From assembly GCF_020911925.1 (NCBI RefSeq), contig NZ_CP087134.1, positions 2,604,001-2,668,000 on the forward strand: 64,000 bases of DNA, read 5' to 3'. Shown piece after piece: positions 55,136 through 63,306 of this stretch. A model generated the notes under the pieces. The model did not search any database and was not told the DNA's origin. It saw nothing but the letters and a program-made list of their open reading frames with translations. Position 1 is the stretch's first letter; every line of letters starts with the position of its first letter. This stretch comes from Flavobacterium cupriresistens. Lineage in GTDB: Bacteria; Bacteroidota; Bacteroidia; Flavobacteriales; Flavobacteriaceae. The position numbers and the translations under genes are program-made.

Positions 55136-55834
55136 ATGAAAAAAATAGGACTTGTAGGCGGAATCAGTTGGATTTCGACAATTGATTATTACCGATTTAT
55201 CAACGAAGGCATCAACGAAAAGTTAGGTGGACTTAATTTCGCCGAATGCATTATTTACTCGGTGAATTTTGATGATTTTCAAAGAAATAACACCAACGGA
55301 AATTGGGATGCCACTTTTGATTTGCTTTTAAATGCCTGCAAAAACCTCGAAAAAAGCGGTGCCGATGCCATTGTTTTGTGTGCCAATACGGCTCATGCGG
55401 TTTCAGACAGACTGGAGCAGGAAATTAATTTACCATTTGTACATGTAGTGACCGCCACAGCAAATGCAATAAAGAAACAAGGATTGAAAAAAGTCGGTTT
55501 GTTGGGAACGAAATTCACTATGGAAATGGATTTTTACTTCAAAAAACTGGCAGAAAATAACATAGAAGCCATTGTTCCTTTTCTTCAGGAAGAAAGAGAT
55601 TTTGTGCAGCAAACCTTAAAAGAAGAATTAGGACGAGGAATAATAAAAGAACAAACCAAGAGAGCCTATCTCTCAATTATTGAAAAATTAATTGAAAACG
55701 GAGCAGAGGGAATAATTTTGGGTTGTACCGAAATTCCCATGCTGATTAGTCAGGAAGACGTTCCGGTTCCGGTTTTTGATACGACAAAAATTCATTCGGA
55801 AGCGGCGGTAGAATTTGCTGTTTCTGCAGAATAA
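55136..55834 (+). CDS. Aspartate/glutamate racemase family protein
   Basis: 232 residues from ATG 55136 (MKKIGLVGGISWISTIDYYR). Two catalytic cysteines are seen: IVLCANTAHAV near 82 and IILGCTEIPMLI near 194. Cofactor-independent racemases of this group interconvert L- and D-aspartate or glutamate; which one is not decidable. The longer start at 55079 overlaps the metalloprotease gene and adds unrelated residues. Nine bases from the next gene, so a three-gene operon. Confidence 0.88.
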   Translation: MKKIGLVGGISWISTIDYYRFINEGINEKLGGLNFAECIIYSVNFDDFQRNNTNGNWDATFDLLLNACKNLEKSGADAIVLCANTAHAVSDRLEQEINLPFVHVVTATANAIKKQGLKKVGLLGTKFTMEMDFYFKKLAENNIEAIVPFLQEERDFVQQTLKEELGRGIIKEQTKRAYLSIIEKLIENGAEGIILGCTEIPMLISQEDVPVPVFDTTKIHSEAAVEFAVSAE

Positions 55835-55842
55835 TAAAGGCA

Positions 55843-56385
55843 ATGGGCGAGCAGAAAATCATAATGGCTATTTCAGGAAGTACGAGAAAGAACTCGAATA
55901 ACTTTAAAATTCTGAAATTCATTTCGGAAAACATAAGCAGTGATTTTACGGTAGAAATATTCGAAGATTTAGAACGTATTCCTCATTTTAATCCGGATCT
56001 GGATACCGAAAATCCACCCGAAGAAGTACAGGCTTTCAGAAATAAAATTGAGACCGCAAGTGGGGTCATAATTTGTACTCCCGAATATGTATTTAGTTTG
56101 CCCGGAAGTTTGAAAAATGCCTTAGAATGGTGTGTTTCTACTACGGTGTTTTCAAATAAAAAGGTAGGTTTGATCACGGCTTCTGCGTCCGGAGAAAAAG
56201 GCCATGAGCAATTAGAGTTAATAATGAAAACTATTGAAGCTAAATTTAATGAGGAAACTCAACTTTTGATACAGGGAATAAGAGGCAAATTAGATTTGGA
56301 TGGAAATATTACGGATGAAAAAACGTTGCTCAACCTTCTTAAATTTATCAGGAATTTTGAAAAACAAATGAAAGAATTCAATTAA
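55843..56385 (+). CDS. NADPH-dependent FMN reductase
   Basis: 180 residues. Flavodoxin-like fold with the FMN phosphate loop ISGSTRKNSNNFKIL near 8, IPHFNPDLD, and the FMN ring contact TPEYVFSLPGSLKNALEW near 77, followed by GLITASASGEKG. Such enzymes reduce quinones, azo compounds or free flavin. Middle gene of the racemase/reductase/cupin operon. Confidence 0.88.
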   Translation: MGEQKIIMAISGSTRKNSNNFKILKFISENISSDFTVEIFEDLERIPHFNPDLDTENPPEEVQAFRNKIETASGVIICTPEYVFSLPGSLKNALEWCVSTTVFSNKKVGLITASASGEKGHEQLELIMKTIEAKFNEETQLLIQGIRGKLDLDGNITDEKTLLNLLKFIRNFEKQMKEFN

Positions 56386-56398
56386 AAATAAAACAAAT

Positions 56399-56749
56399 AT
56401 GCAAAGTTTCGGATCGAGTAAAATGTTTATAAAAGGCGATGAAATAGAGTGGGAAGTAGTAGGGGAAGGTATCAAGCGTAAAATTCTGGCTTATGATGAT
56501 AAAGTCATGCTGGTGAATGTTCATTTTGAAAAAGGAGGAATTGGCGTTTTGCACGAACACTATCATTCGCAGGTAACCTATATTGCAAGCGGTAAATTTG
56601 ATGTTACAATTAATGGTGTCACACAGACTTTAAAAGAAGGAGACAGTTTTTATATTCCTCCTCATGCCATTCACGGTGTTGTTTGTTTAGAAAGCGGACT
56701 TTTAACCGATGTTTTTAGCCCAATGCGGGAAGATTTTATGAAGTTTTAG
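56399..56749 (+). CDS. Cupin domain protein
   Basis: 116 residues, a single small cupin: first motif GVLHEHYHSQVTYIASGKFDV gives the two histidines and the glutamine in place of glutamate, second motif DSFYIPPHAIHG gives the third histidine. A metal-binding barrel used as enzyme or sensor; unknown substrate. Last gene of the operon, 13 bases behind the FMN reductase. Confidence 0.85.
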   Translation: MQSFGSSKMFIKGDEIEWEVVGEGIKRKILAYDDKVMLVNVHFEKGGIGVLHEHYHSQVTYIASGKFDVTINGVTQTLKEGDSFYIPPHAIHGVVCLESGLLTDVFSPMREDFMKF

Positions 56750-57113
56750 GTTTAAAGGCGCAAAGGTACAGCGGTTTAAAAAGTGAAAAGTGAAAAAAAC
56801 TTTGTGACGCTGCGACTTCTCTGTTTGTTTCGTTAAAAACGCCTTCTAAATATCAATTAAACGTTCTTTTATGAACTATTGTCACCCTGAGCGTAGTCGA
56901 AGGCTGGTTAGGCAAAAAGGGCTTCGACTCCGCTCAGTCTGACATAGAGATTGAGCTTTTAAAAAAAATACAAGGGGATAAAGGTTTGAAAAAAAGATTC
57001 AAAGAAACGCTGAACCTTTGTACCTCCGAACCTTTGCCCTTCAAGAAAAAAGTACCTAAAAAATTATAATTTTTTTAAAGTTTAGGTTGAAATTAGAATA
57101 GTATTTTTGCAAA
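56750..57113. other. Intergenic with an inverted CTGAGCGTAGTCGAAG repeat
   Basis: Arms 56881-56902 and 56922-56943 form an imperfect inverted pair; the rest holds GCAAAGGTT-type repeats and the promoter of the MFS gene (TATTTTTG at 57102-57109). No gene. Confidence 0.65.
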
Positions 57114-58280
57114 ATGAATTTATCTAAAACGAATGTCTTATTCATGGCAGCTTGCACCGGACTGATAGTTGCAAACCTGTATTACTGCCAACCCTTGATT
57201 GTTTTAATCGCCAACGAATTTAAAATTCCCGAAGCAAGTGCCGGAACCATTACCTATCTGACTCAGGCAGGTTATGCGATCGGACTGTTTTTTATGGTAC
57301 CGCTTGGGGACAAAATCGAACGTAAAAAGCAAATTTTAATGACGACTTTTGCCACGGTAATTGCTTTAATTATTGCTGCGACGTCTACAAACTTTTTTGT
57401 TCTGCAAATTGCATCATTGCTTATCGGAATCACTTCGATAGTGCCACAGCTTATTTTGCCTTTGGCAGCTTCTTTAACTGCTCCGGAACAACGTGGAAAA
57501 GTTGTTGGAACAATTATGAGCGGATTACTACTTGGTATTTTGCTTTCCCGAACATTAAGCGGATTCATTGGCCAGCTTTTCGGATGGAGATCGATGTTTT
57601 GGATTGCAGCAGGAATTTGTACTTTGATATTTTTTGCCATTCAGAAGAAATTACCGGTCAATAAACCTCAATTTGATGGTTCTTACGGTCAATTAATTAA
57701 ATCACTGTTTACACTGATAAAAACACAACCGGTTTTACGGGAAGCTACTCTAATCAATGTGTTTTGTTTCGCACAATTTGGAGCATTCTGGACCACAATG
57801 GTGTTATTGCTTTCAGGTGAGCCTTTTAAATTTAATAGTGCCACAATAGGACTTTTTGGAATTGTCGGAGCTTCAGGAGCTTTAGCAGCACCTTTGGTTG
57901 GTAAAATGGGAGACAAAGGAAATCCTAGAGTTGCAGTGGGTTACGGTTGTTTGTTGATGTTAATCAGTTTTATGGTTTTCTATTTTTCAATAGAAAGTGT
58001 AATCGGAATTGTGATCGGAATTGTTTTTATTGACATTGGAATTCAGGGCGTTCACATTTCAAATCAAACCCGCGTTTATTCGCTTTTGCCTGAAGCGAGA
58101 AACAGATTAAATACCGTATTTATGTCGTTTAGTTTCTTGGGAACTGCGGCAGGATCGGCTTACGGATTGTTATTGTGGAAATTAGGCGGATGGCATGCTG
58201 TGACCATCGGATGTGCTGTTCTGGCCCTACTGGCATTGATAGTTTATGGAGTTACTTATAAATCAAAATCGAAAAAATAG
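57114..58280 (+). CDS. MFS transporter, 12 membrane segments
   Basis: 388 residues. Major facilitator fold with motif A-like MVPLGDKIERKKQIL near 63, RGKVVGTIMSGLLLGILLSRTLSGFIG near 126-152, and GKMGDKGNPRVAVGYG in the second half. Resembles drug or metabolite exporters of the YnfM/AraJ-like group; substrate unknown. The -7 element TATTTTTG at 57102-57109 sits only four bases before the ATG, so either the mRNA is leaderless or translation starts at ATG 57144. Confidence 0.85.
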   Translation: MNLSKTNVLFMAACTGLIVANLYYCQPLIVLIANEFKIPEASAGTITYLTQAGYAIGLFFMVPLGDKIERKKQILMTTFATVIALIIAATSTNFFVLQIASLLIGITSIVPQLILPLAASLTAPEQRGKVVGTIMSGLLLGILLSRTLSGFIGQLFGWRSMFWIAAGICTLIFFAIQKKLPVNKPQFDGSYGQLIKSLFTLIKTQPVLREATLINVFCFAQFGAFWTTMVLLLSGEPFKFNSATIGLFGIVGASGALAAPLVGKMGDKGNPRVAVGYGCLLMLISFMVFYFSIESVIGIVIGIVFIDIGIQGVHISNQTRVYSLLPEARNRLNTVFMSFSFLGTAAGSAYGLLLWKLGGWHAVTIGCAVLALLALIVYGVTYKSKSKK

Positions 58281-58309
58281 AAAGCACAAGTTGATATAGA
58301 ATTAATTTG

Positions 58310-58317
58310 TAAATTTG
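58310..58317 (+). promoter_or_regulatory. Promoter -7 element of the cyclophilin-FKBP gene
   Basis: TAAATTTG, 25 bases before ATG 58342; the longer reading from 58315 would start inside it. Confidence 0.5.
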
Positions 58318-58341
58318 CAATCAAAATTAAAAATAATAACA

Positions 58342-59274
58342 ATGGAAAACGGAATATACGCTAAATTCAATACTAGCAAAGGTTCAATTTTAGTAAAATT
58401 GACTCACGATTTAACGCCAGGTACAGTTGGTAACTTCGTAGGATTGGCAGAAGGAAATTTAGAAAATAAAATCAAACCACAAGGGAATAAATATTACGAT
58501 GGATTATCATTTCACCGTGTAATTCCTGATTTCATGGTTCAGGGAGGTTGTCCTCAGGGAACTGGAACAGGTGGTCCTGGTTACAAATTTGATGATGAAT
58601 TTCACCCAAGTTTGAAACACGATCGTCCGGGAGTTTTGGCTATGGCTAATGCAGGAGCAGGAACAAACGGATCTCAATTTTACATCACTCACGTTCCAAC
58701 TTCTTGGTTAGACGGAAAACATACTGTTTTTGGTCACGTAATTGAAGGACAAGATATCGTTGATGCAATTGCTCAGGGAGATGCTCTTGAAACTTTAGAA
58801 ATTGTAAGAGTAGGAGAAGAAGCTCAAAAATGGAATGCTATCGAAGCTTTCAGAACTTTTGAAGGTTCTCGTGCTAAACGTGAAGCAAATGAAAAAGCGG
58901 CTGCTGAAGCTAAAATGGAAGAACTTGCTGCTGGTTTTGATAAAACAGAAAGTGGGTTACGTTACAAAATGATTCAAAAAGGAGATGGTAAAAGAGCTGA
59001 AGCTGGTAAAACAGTTGCGGTACATTACGAAGGTTCTTTAGAAACAGGAAAAGTTTTTGATTCTTCTTACCCACGTAAAAAACCAATCGAATTCAGATTA
59101 GGTCAAGGTCAGGTTATCGAAGGTTGGGATGAAGGTATTGCTTTATTACAAGTTGGAGACAAAGCTCGTTTTGTTATTCCTTCTCATTTAGCATACGGAT
59201 CTGCAGGTGCAGGAGGAGTTATTCCGGCAAACGCAACTTTGATTTTTGACGTTGAATTAATGGAAGTAAAATAA
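58342..59274 (+). CDS. Peptidyl-prolyl isomerase: cyclophilin-FKBP fusion
   Basis: 310 residues from ATG 58342, without a signal peptide, so cytosolic. Residues 5-155 are a cyclophilin ([51 protein letters not shown]). A charged linker ([17 protein letters not shown]) leads to an FKBP domain about 205-310 ([69 protein letters not shown]). Both catalytic domains keep their pocket residues, including the FKBP GWDEG and the cyclophilin FHRV. Fusions of the two immunophilin types are rare but known in Bacteroidota. Role: prolyl isomerase and chaperone. Confidence 0.94.
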   Translation: MENGIYAKFNTSKGSILVKLTHDLTPGTVGNFVGLAEGNLENKIKPQGNKYYDGLSFHRVIPDFMVQGGCPQGTGTGGPGYKFDDEFHPSLKHDRPGVLAMANAGAGTNGSQFYITHVPTSWLDGKHTVFGHVIEGQDIVDAIAQGDALETLEIVRVGEEAQKWNAIEAFRTFEGSRAKREANEKAAAEAKMEELAAGFDKTESGLRYKMIQKGDGKRAEAGKTVAVHYEGSLETGKVFDSSYPRKKPIEFRLGQGQVIEGWDEGIALLQVGDKARFVIPSHLAYGSAGAGGVIPANATLIFDVELMEVK

Positions 59275-59320
59275 GAAATTAGACCGCTTTGTTCTAATTT
59301 AAATACTGTCTAAATAATAA

Positions 59321-59350
59321 ATCCCATTCATTTACGAATGGGATTTTTTT
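59321..59350 (+). terminator. Terminator of the immunophilin gene
   Basis: ATCCCATTC / GAATGGGAT stem, loop ATTTAC, seven T. Confidence 0.85.
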
Positions 59351-59374
59351 ATATTTACTTAAAAAACAAAGCTA

Positions 59375-59692
59375 ATGAAATCAACATTTTTAACCTTTGC
59401 CGCGTTGGCCTTATTTTTGGCTTCTTGCGGTACTCAAAAGTCAGCTCCGGTTGCTGCGACTGAGCCAGCCGTACCACCAACTGAAACTGCTAAAGGGGTA
59501 ACATTGACACCTGAGTTGGCGGAAGGTCAAAACTTGTATTCAAACAATTGTGCAAAATGCCATAAATTGTACGAACCTAAAAAATTTACACAGGAAGAAT
59601 GGACTCCAATCTTAGTAAGAATGGGTAAAAAAGCGCATTTAGACGGTACTCAAATGGCTTCTATTACGAATTATATTAATTCACAATTGTAA
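59375..59692 (+). CDS. Cytochrome c-type lipoprotein
   Basis: 105 residues. Lipobox LASC (Cys18), a proline/alanine-rich spacer to about 40, one haem-c site NNCAKCHKLYEP (residues 59-63) and a candidate axial methionine in LVRMGKKAH near 86. Small class I cytochrome at the membrane surface, likely an electron shuttle; partner not visible here. Single gene ended by an AAAAAGCAT/ATGCTTTTT terminator. Confidence 0.85.
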   Translation: MKSTFLTFAALALFLASCGTQKSAPVAATEPAVPPTETAKGVTLTPELAEGQNLYSNNCAKCHKLYEPKKFTQEEWTPILVRMGKKAHLDGTQMASITNYINSQL

Positions 59693-59702
59693 ACGACTTA
59701 AA

Positions 59703-59736
59703 AAAGCATGCTGTAATCGGGATGCTTTTTTTTTTA
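59703..59736 (+). terminator. Terminator of the cytochrome gene
   Basis: AAAAAGCAT / ATGCTTTTT stem with a nine-T run. Confidence 0.7.
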
Positions 59737-59754
59737 TTCCTACAAGACATAAAA

Positions 59755-59779
59755 AAACACCTGCATAAAAGAGGTGTTT
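59755..59779 (-). terminator. Terminator of the Rnk/GreA-like gene
   Basis: AAACACCT / AGGTGTTT stem with a T run on the minus strand. Confidence 0.65.
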
Positions 59780-59785
59780 AAAAGA

Positions 59786-60166
59786 TTAAGTATTGCTCAC
59801 TGCAATTATTTTTAAAGATTTTATTCCGGCAGGTAACTCCCAATCGACTTCATCGTTTTCTTTAAATCCAATTATGGCTACACTTAAAGGAGCCAGTATA
59901 GAAATTTTCCCCGCTTTTACATCTGCCAATGAAGGTAGTACAATTTGAATTTTCATTTGCTTCTTGGCTTTTACATCTTCAATAGTGACAAATGAATTGA
60001 TTCGGATCACTAAAGGATCAGGAGTGCTGTCTTTACTGATAATCGCACGGTCTAGTTCATGAGAAAGCTGACCGATTTCTTTTGCATTAATAGCATTTTT
60101 ACTTTTTAAAATCAATTCCCGAAGTAATTGATAATCTGTGGAGCTGAAAATAGGGGTTGGTTTCAT
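59786..60166 (-). CDS. Rnk/GreA C-terminal-domain protein
   Basis: 126 residues: short N-terminal helical region (YQLLRELILKSKNAINAKEIGQLSHELDRA) and an FKBP-like GreA C-terminal domain (INSFVTIEDVKAKKQMKIQIVLP, KISILAPLSVAIIGFKENDEVDWELPAG). Lacks the long coiled coil of GreA, so resembles the Rnk type that binds RNA polymerase near the secondary channel. Role in transcription regulation is inferred from the family. Confidence 0.85.
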   Translation of the reverse strand: MKPTPIFSSTDYQLLRELILKSKNAINAKEIGQLSHELDRAIISKDSTPDPLVIRINSFVTIEDVKAKKQMKIQIVLPSLADVKAGKISILAPLSVAIIGFKENDEVDWELPAGIKSLKIIAVSNT

Positions 60167-60541
60167 AGTGTTATTATTGTTTATTTATTTGAAAAAAAAG
60201 TAATGGTTCCGGTTCTCAACATGTACAAAATATACAGATTGTGACTAGAAGTAAATGAATGTAAATGGGATGTTGGTTGAAACAGGATTATTTGACAGAA
60301 GAGAGCTTCTTTCAAATAAACAAATTAAAAAAGAGGTAAATCCTCCGCCTGAAAGAAGAAATTGAAGTAGACGGAGGCCTAATTAATAAAGGCCTTACTA
60401 TGTGAAATAAATGCAACGGCAAGCGGTTTTCTCCTGAAAGAAAACAGTAGTATAAAAACGGTTGATAGTATAATACTCGCCATGAGTGATCGTTTGGGTG
60501 AATTCGTAAAGATACTTAAACTTTTTGAAAAGTTAGGACGG
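60167..60541. other. Intergenic with hairpins and an uncertain small frame
   Basis: CCTCCG / CGGAGG arms at 60337-60378 and GGCC-type inverted bases follow. A 34-codon minus-strand frame from ATG 60483 (MASIILSTVFILLFSFRRKP) would encode a one-helix basic peptide; no ribosome site or comparison supports it. Confidence 0.35.
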
Positions 60542-61096
60542 TTATTTCCATTTGATGTTACAACCAATACTTGGCTTCTGTAAATCTTTTAAAGTTCGGT
60601 TATATATTAACGCATCTATAGCACTTCGTAAGTCGCTCCCGCTTAATGGAATTCCGTTATTAGGTCTTGAATCGTCTAATTGCCCACGATAAAACAAACG
60701 ATCGCTGGCATCAAACAGATAAAAATCGGGAGTACAGGCAGCATCAAAAGCTTTTGCAACTTCCTGTGTTTCGTCGAATAAATAGGGGAAATCTATTTTG
60801 TGTTGAAAAGCAAATTCCGTCATGAGTTCCGGAGCATCCTGCGGGTATTTTTCAATATCATTGCTGGAAATCGCAATTACTCCAATTCCCTGAACACGAT
60901 AATCATTTGCGATCATGATAATTTCGGGAATAACATGCAGTACAAATGGACAATGATTACACATAAATATAACCAAAGTGCCTTTTGTTCCCTTTAATTC
61001 GTCAAAAGAATACGTATTATTTGAATTCGTATCTTTTAGATTAAAGTTTGGAGCTGCTGTTCCAAGCGGAATCATATTGGAAGAAGTTCGTGCCAT
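60542..61096 (-). CDS. Thioredoxin-fold redoxin, AhpC/TSA-like
   Basis: 184 residues from ATG 61096 (MARTSSNMIPLGTAAPNF). Redoxin signature LVIFMCNHCPFVLHVIPEI near 48 with CxxC in CNHC; DFPYLFDETQEVAKAF, CTPDFYLFDASDRLFYRGQ follow. A thiol-disulfide reductase or peroxiredoxin-like protein without a signal, so cytosolic. The reading from 61117 begins with TTG inside a TATTTTTG -7 element (61122-61115, minus strand) and is rejected. Confidence 0.85.
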   Translation of the reverse strand: MARTSSNMIPLGTAAPNFNLKDTNSNNTYSFDELKGTKGTLVIFMCNHCPFVLHVIPEIIMIANDYRVQGIGVIAISSNDIEKYPQDAPELMTEFAFQHKIDFPYLFDETQEVAKAFDAACTPDFYLFDASDRLFYRGQLDDSRPNNGIPLSGSDLRSAIDALIYNRTLKDLQKPSIGCNIKWK

Positions 61097-61160
61097 TTTA
61101 GGAATATATTTATCCAAAAATAACCTTTAAATTCTGTAAAAGAAAGCGCAATGGTATAAA

Positions 61161-61209
61161 AATGCCCAAAGAAGCTATTATTGTAAAATACATTAGCACT
61201 TTGGGCATT
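61161..61209. terminator. Hairpin between the hydrolase and redoxin genes
   Basis: Perfect 11-bp arms AATGCCCAAAG / CTTTGGGCATT with a 27-base loop, at the 3' end of the leftward hydrolase gene. Confidence 0.55.
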
Positions 61210-61219
61210 AGTTAATTAG

Positions 61220-62119
61220 TTAAGAATTTAGAAAATTCACCAGATCTTTATTTAAGCGATCCCTTTCGGTATAAAACAATCCGTGTGGTGCGCCTTCATA
61301 GGTAATGAAGGTGCTATCTACTATTGATTCCGCTGCTTTTTTTGATGTTAGGTCAATCGGTACGGTTTTATCATCTGTTCCGTGAATGAGTAATGTTGGA
61401 ACCTTTATAGTATCTAACTCACTCCTAAAATCGGTATTCGTAAGCGATTCGGCACATTTCAAAGTGGCTCGTGGCGAAGCAAAGGAACAAAGCATGCGGT
61501 AATATTCTAATAAAGCATTGCTTACCGGTTTGTTGATCACATTTACGCCAAAAAATGTCTTTCCGAAATTATCCAGAAAACCAATTCGGTCTTCCTTGAT
61601 TGCGGCAGCAGTGGCATCGGCTTTCTCTTTTGGACGGCCATCGGGATTGTCTTCCGTTTTTGAAAGAAAAGGGATAATTGAGGAGATTAGAACCGCTTTA
61701 GTAGCGCCTCTTCCGTCATGTCGGCTAAAGTAACGTACGACTTCTCCACCGCCCATAGAAAAACCAATCAGTGTAAAATCGCCCAATTGAAGTTGTTCGA
61801 TTATTTCGTTGAGGTCATCTGTTAAAGTGTCAAAATCGTAGCCATCCCAAGGTTGTGAAGATTTTCCAAATCCACGTCGGTCATAGGCAATTACTCTGAA
61901 GTTGTTCTGAACCAAAAAATCAATTTGGTATTCCCACATCTCATTAGACAGTGGCCAGCCATGAATTAAAATGACCGGTTTCCCTTTGCCATAGTCCCTT
62001 ACATATAGTTTTACGTTTTGAGCAGTTTGTATGTATTTATCAGTGTTTCGTGCTTTTACATCAAGATCAGGATCGGTATCTCTAAAAGAAGTGAAGGTAT
62101 TTATAAAACTATTTTCCAT
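61220..62119 (-). CDS. Alpha/beta hydrolase, cofactor-free haloperoxidase-like
   Basis: 299 residues. Full alpha/beta hydrolase set: VILIHGWPLSNEMWEYQ (oxyanion), RVIAYDRRGFGKSSQPWDGYDFDTLTDDL, nucleophile elbow LIGFSMGGGEVVRYF (serine near 116), acid in LIHGTDDKTVP, and histidine in YEGAPHGLFYTERD. This pattern is that of non-haem chloroperoxidases and aryl esterases. No signal peptide. Single gene. Confidence 0.85.
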   Translation of the reverse strand: MENSFINTFTSFRDTDPDLDVKARNTDKYIQTAQNVKLYVRDYGKGKPVILIHGWPLSNEMWEYQIDFLVQNNFRVIAYDRRGFGKSSQPWDGYDFDTLTDDLNEIIEQLQLGDFTLIGFSMGGGEVVRYFSRHDGRGATKAVLISSIIPFLSKTEDNPDGRPKEKADATAAAIKEDRIGFLDNFGKTFFGVNVINKPVSNALLEYYRMLCSFASPRATLKCAESLTNTDFRSELDTIKVPTLLIHGTDDKTVPIDLTSKKAAESIVDSTFITYEGAPHGLFYTERDRLNKDLVNFLNS

Positions 62120-62249
62120 TTTTCGTATTTTTTAATGTTGGCAATACTAATTTGATTAGTAAAATTAAAAATGAAGTGCAAAAAAAAGTTATAGAATTGC
62201 TGGCAATAATTACAAAATTTTTAGGTTTGTAAATAAAGACGACATAAAA

Positions 62250-62585
62250 ATGGATTTAACCTGGAGTGAATTTGAAAGAACCGATATGCGAGTAGGAACC
62301 ATAATCGGTGTAAATGATTTTCCCGAAGCCCGAAAACCGGCTTATCAGCTTACAATTGATTTTGGTGTGGAAATTGGCCTCAGAAAATCATCTGCACAAA
62401 TTACCAAACGATATACAAAAGAAGAGCTGCTTAACAGACAGATTGTAGCCGTTGTTAATTTTCCTAAAAAACAAATAGGGAAGTTCAATAGTGAATGCCT
62501 GGTTCTTGGTGCTGTAGGTGATGAGGGTGATGTGATTTTACTGGCTCCTGATTTTAAAATCGAAAATGGCTTGCGGATTGGTTAG
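62250..62585 (+). CDS. csaA: CsaA-type tRNA-binding / chaperone protein
   Basis: 111 residues, the normal size. OB-fold of the tRNA-binding family: WSEFERTDMRVGTIIGVNDFPEARKPAYQLTIDFG, QITKRYTKEELLNRQIVAVVNFPKKQIG, and CLVLGAVGDEGDVILLAPD. CsaA is a dimeric protein with chaperone-like activity toward exported proteins in Bacillus and tRNA-binding structure; role here inferred. Confidence 0.9.
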   Translation: MDLTWSEFERTDMRVGTIIGVNDFPEARKPAYQLTIDFGVEIGLRKSSAQITKRYTKEELLNRQIVAVVNFPKKQIGKFNSECLVLGAVGDEGDVILLAPDFKIENGLRIG

Positions 62586-62590
62586 TTTTT

Positions 62591-62734
62591 AGTCTCAGTC
62601 TCAGTCTCAGTGTTCAGTCACGGTCTCAGTCTCAGTATTCAGTTTAGATTAGACGCTTTACATTTTACATCTTACAGGTTACATTTCGCAACCACAATTC
62701 CGCTTTTCGAGACTGAGACTGAAAACTGAGACTA
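62591..62734. repeat. CAGTCTCAGTCTCAG / GAGACTGAGACTG simple repeats
   Basis: Reverse-sense units at 62591-62642 and forward-sense units at 62708-62734 form an inverted pair around a short CATTTTACATCTTACAGG region. Confidence 0.7.
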
Positions 62735-63283
62735 AATAGTACTAATTTTCGCAACTAATTGTTGTAAAATTAACTGTCCTTCTTCCCAGTATTTTAAATC
62801 GGAATCTGAATTGATGTGGCCTTTTTGTCCTACGTTGACAAGTTCACTTCCCCACATTTGGGCAAAGTATTTTTTTCGCTCAAAAGAGGCGTAAGGATCG
62901 TTTTCGCTGGCTACAACAATAGACGGGAAAGGTAATTTTATAGTTGGTATTGGAGAAAAATTTCTGATGGATTCCGGAGTATGTTCAGGAGAGTCTACAT
63001 CTGCGGGAGCTACTAAGAGTGCACCGACAATATTTTTGTTGTAATTTGAAGTGGCCCAATGCAATACCAATGAGACGGCTAAGCTATGCGCTACAAGAAT
63101 GGTTGGACTGTTTAGTTTGGAAATTTCCTCGTTTAATCTTTCGATCCATTCGGTACGAATAGGCTCATCCCAATTGTCCTGTACAATTCGTTTGGAGTTT
63201 TTGAATTTTTCATGCCAGAAAGTTTGCCAATGTTTTTCGCCTGAGTTTCCTAGTCCGGGTAGTATTAATAAATTTGTTTCCAT
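62732..63283 (-). CDS. RBBP9/YdeN-type serine hydrolase
   Basis: 183 residues, the size of the RBBP9 group. LLILPGLGNSGEKHWQTFW gives the glycine-rich oxyanion loop, ILVAHSLAVSLVLHW the nucleophile elbow (serine near 70), VVASENDPYASFE the acid (aspartate near 128), and GQKGHINSDS the histidine. Function in bacteria is mostly unknown. 23 bp from the next upstream gene on the same strand, so probably co-transcribed. Confidence 0.88.
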   Translation of the reverse strand: METNLLILPGLGNSGEKHWQTFWHEKFKNSKRIVQDNWDEPIRTEWIERLNEEISKLNSPTILVAHSLAVSLVLHWATSNYNKNIVGALLVAPADVDSPEHTPESIRNFSPIPTIKLPFPSIVVASENDPYASFERKKYFAQMWGSELVNVGQKGHINSDSDLKYWEEGQLILQQLVAKISTI

Positions 63284-63306
63284 TGCCGTGGATTTGTTTT
63301 TAAAGG

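Noticed and set aside
60379..60567. Leftward 62-codon frame
   Set aside because: Starts with TTG inside the end of the redoxin gene; at most the last 34 codons from ATG 60483 are worth keeping as a weak candidate.
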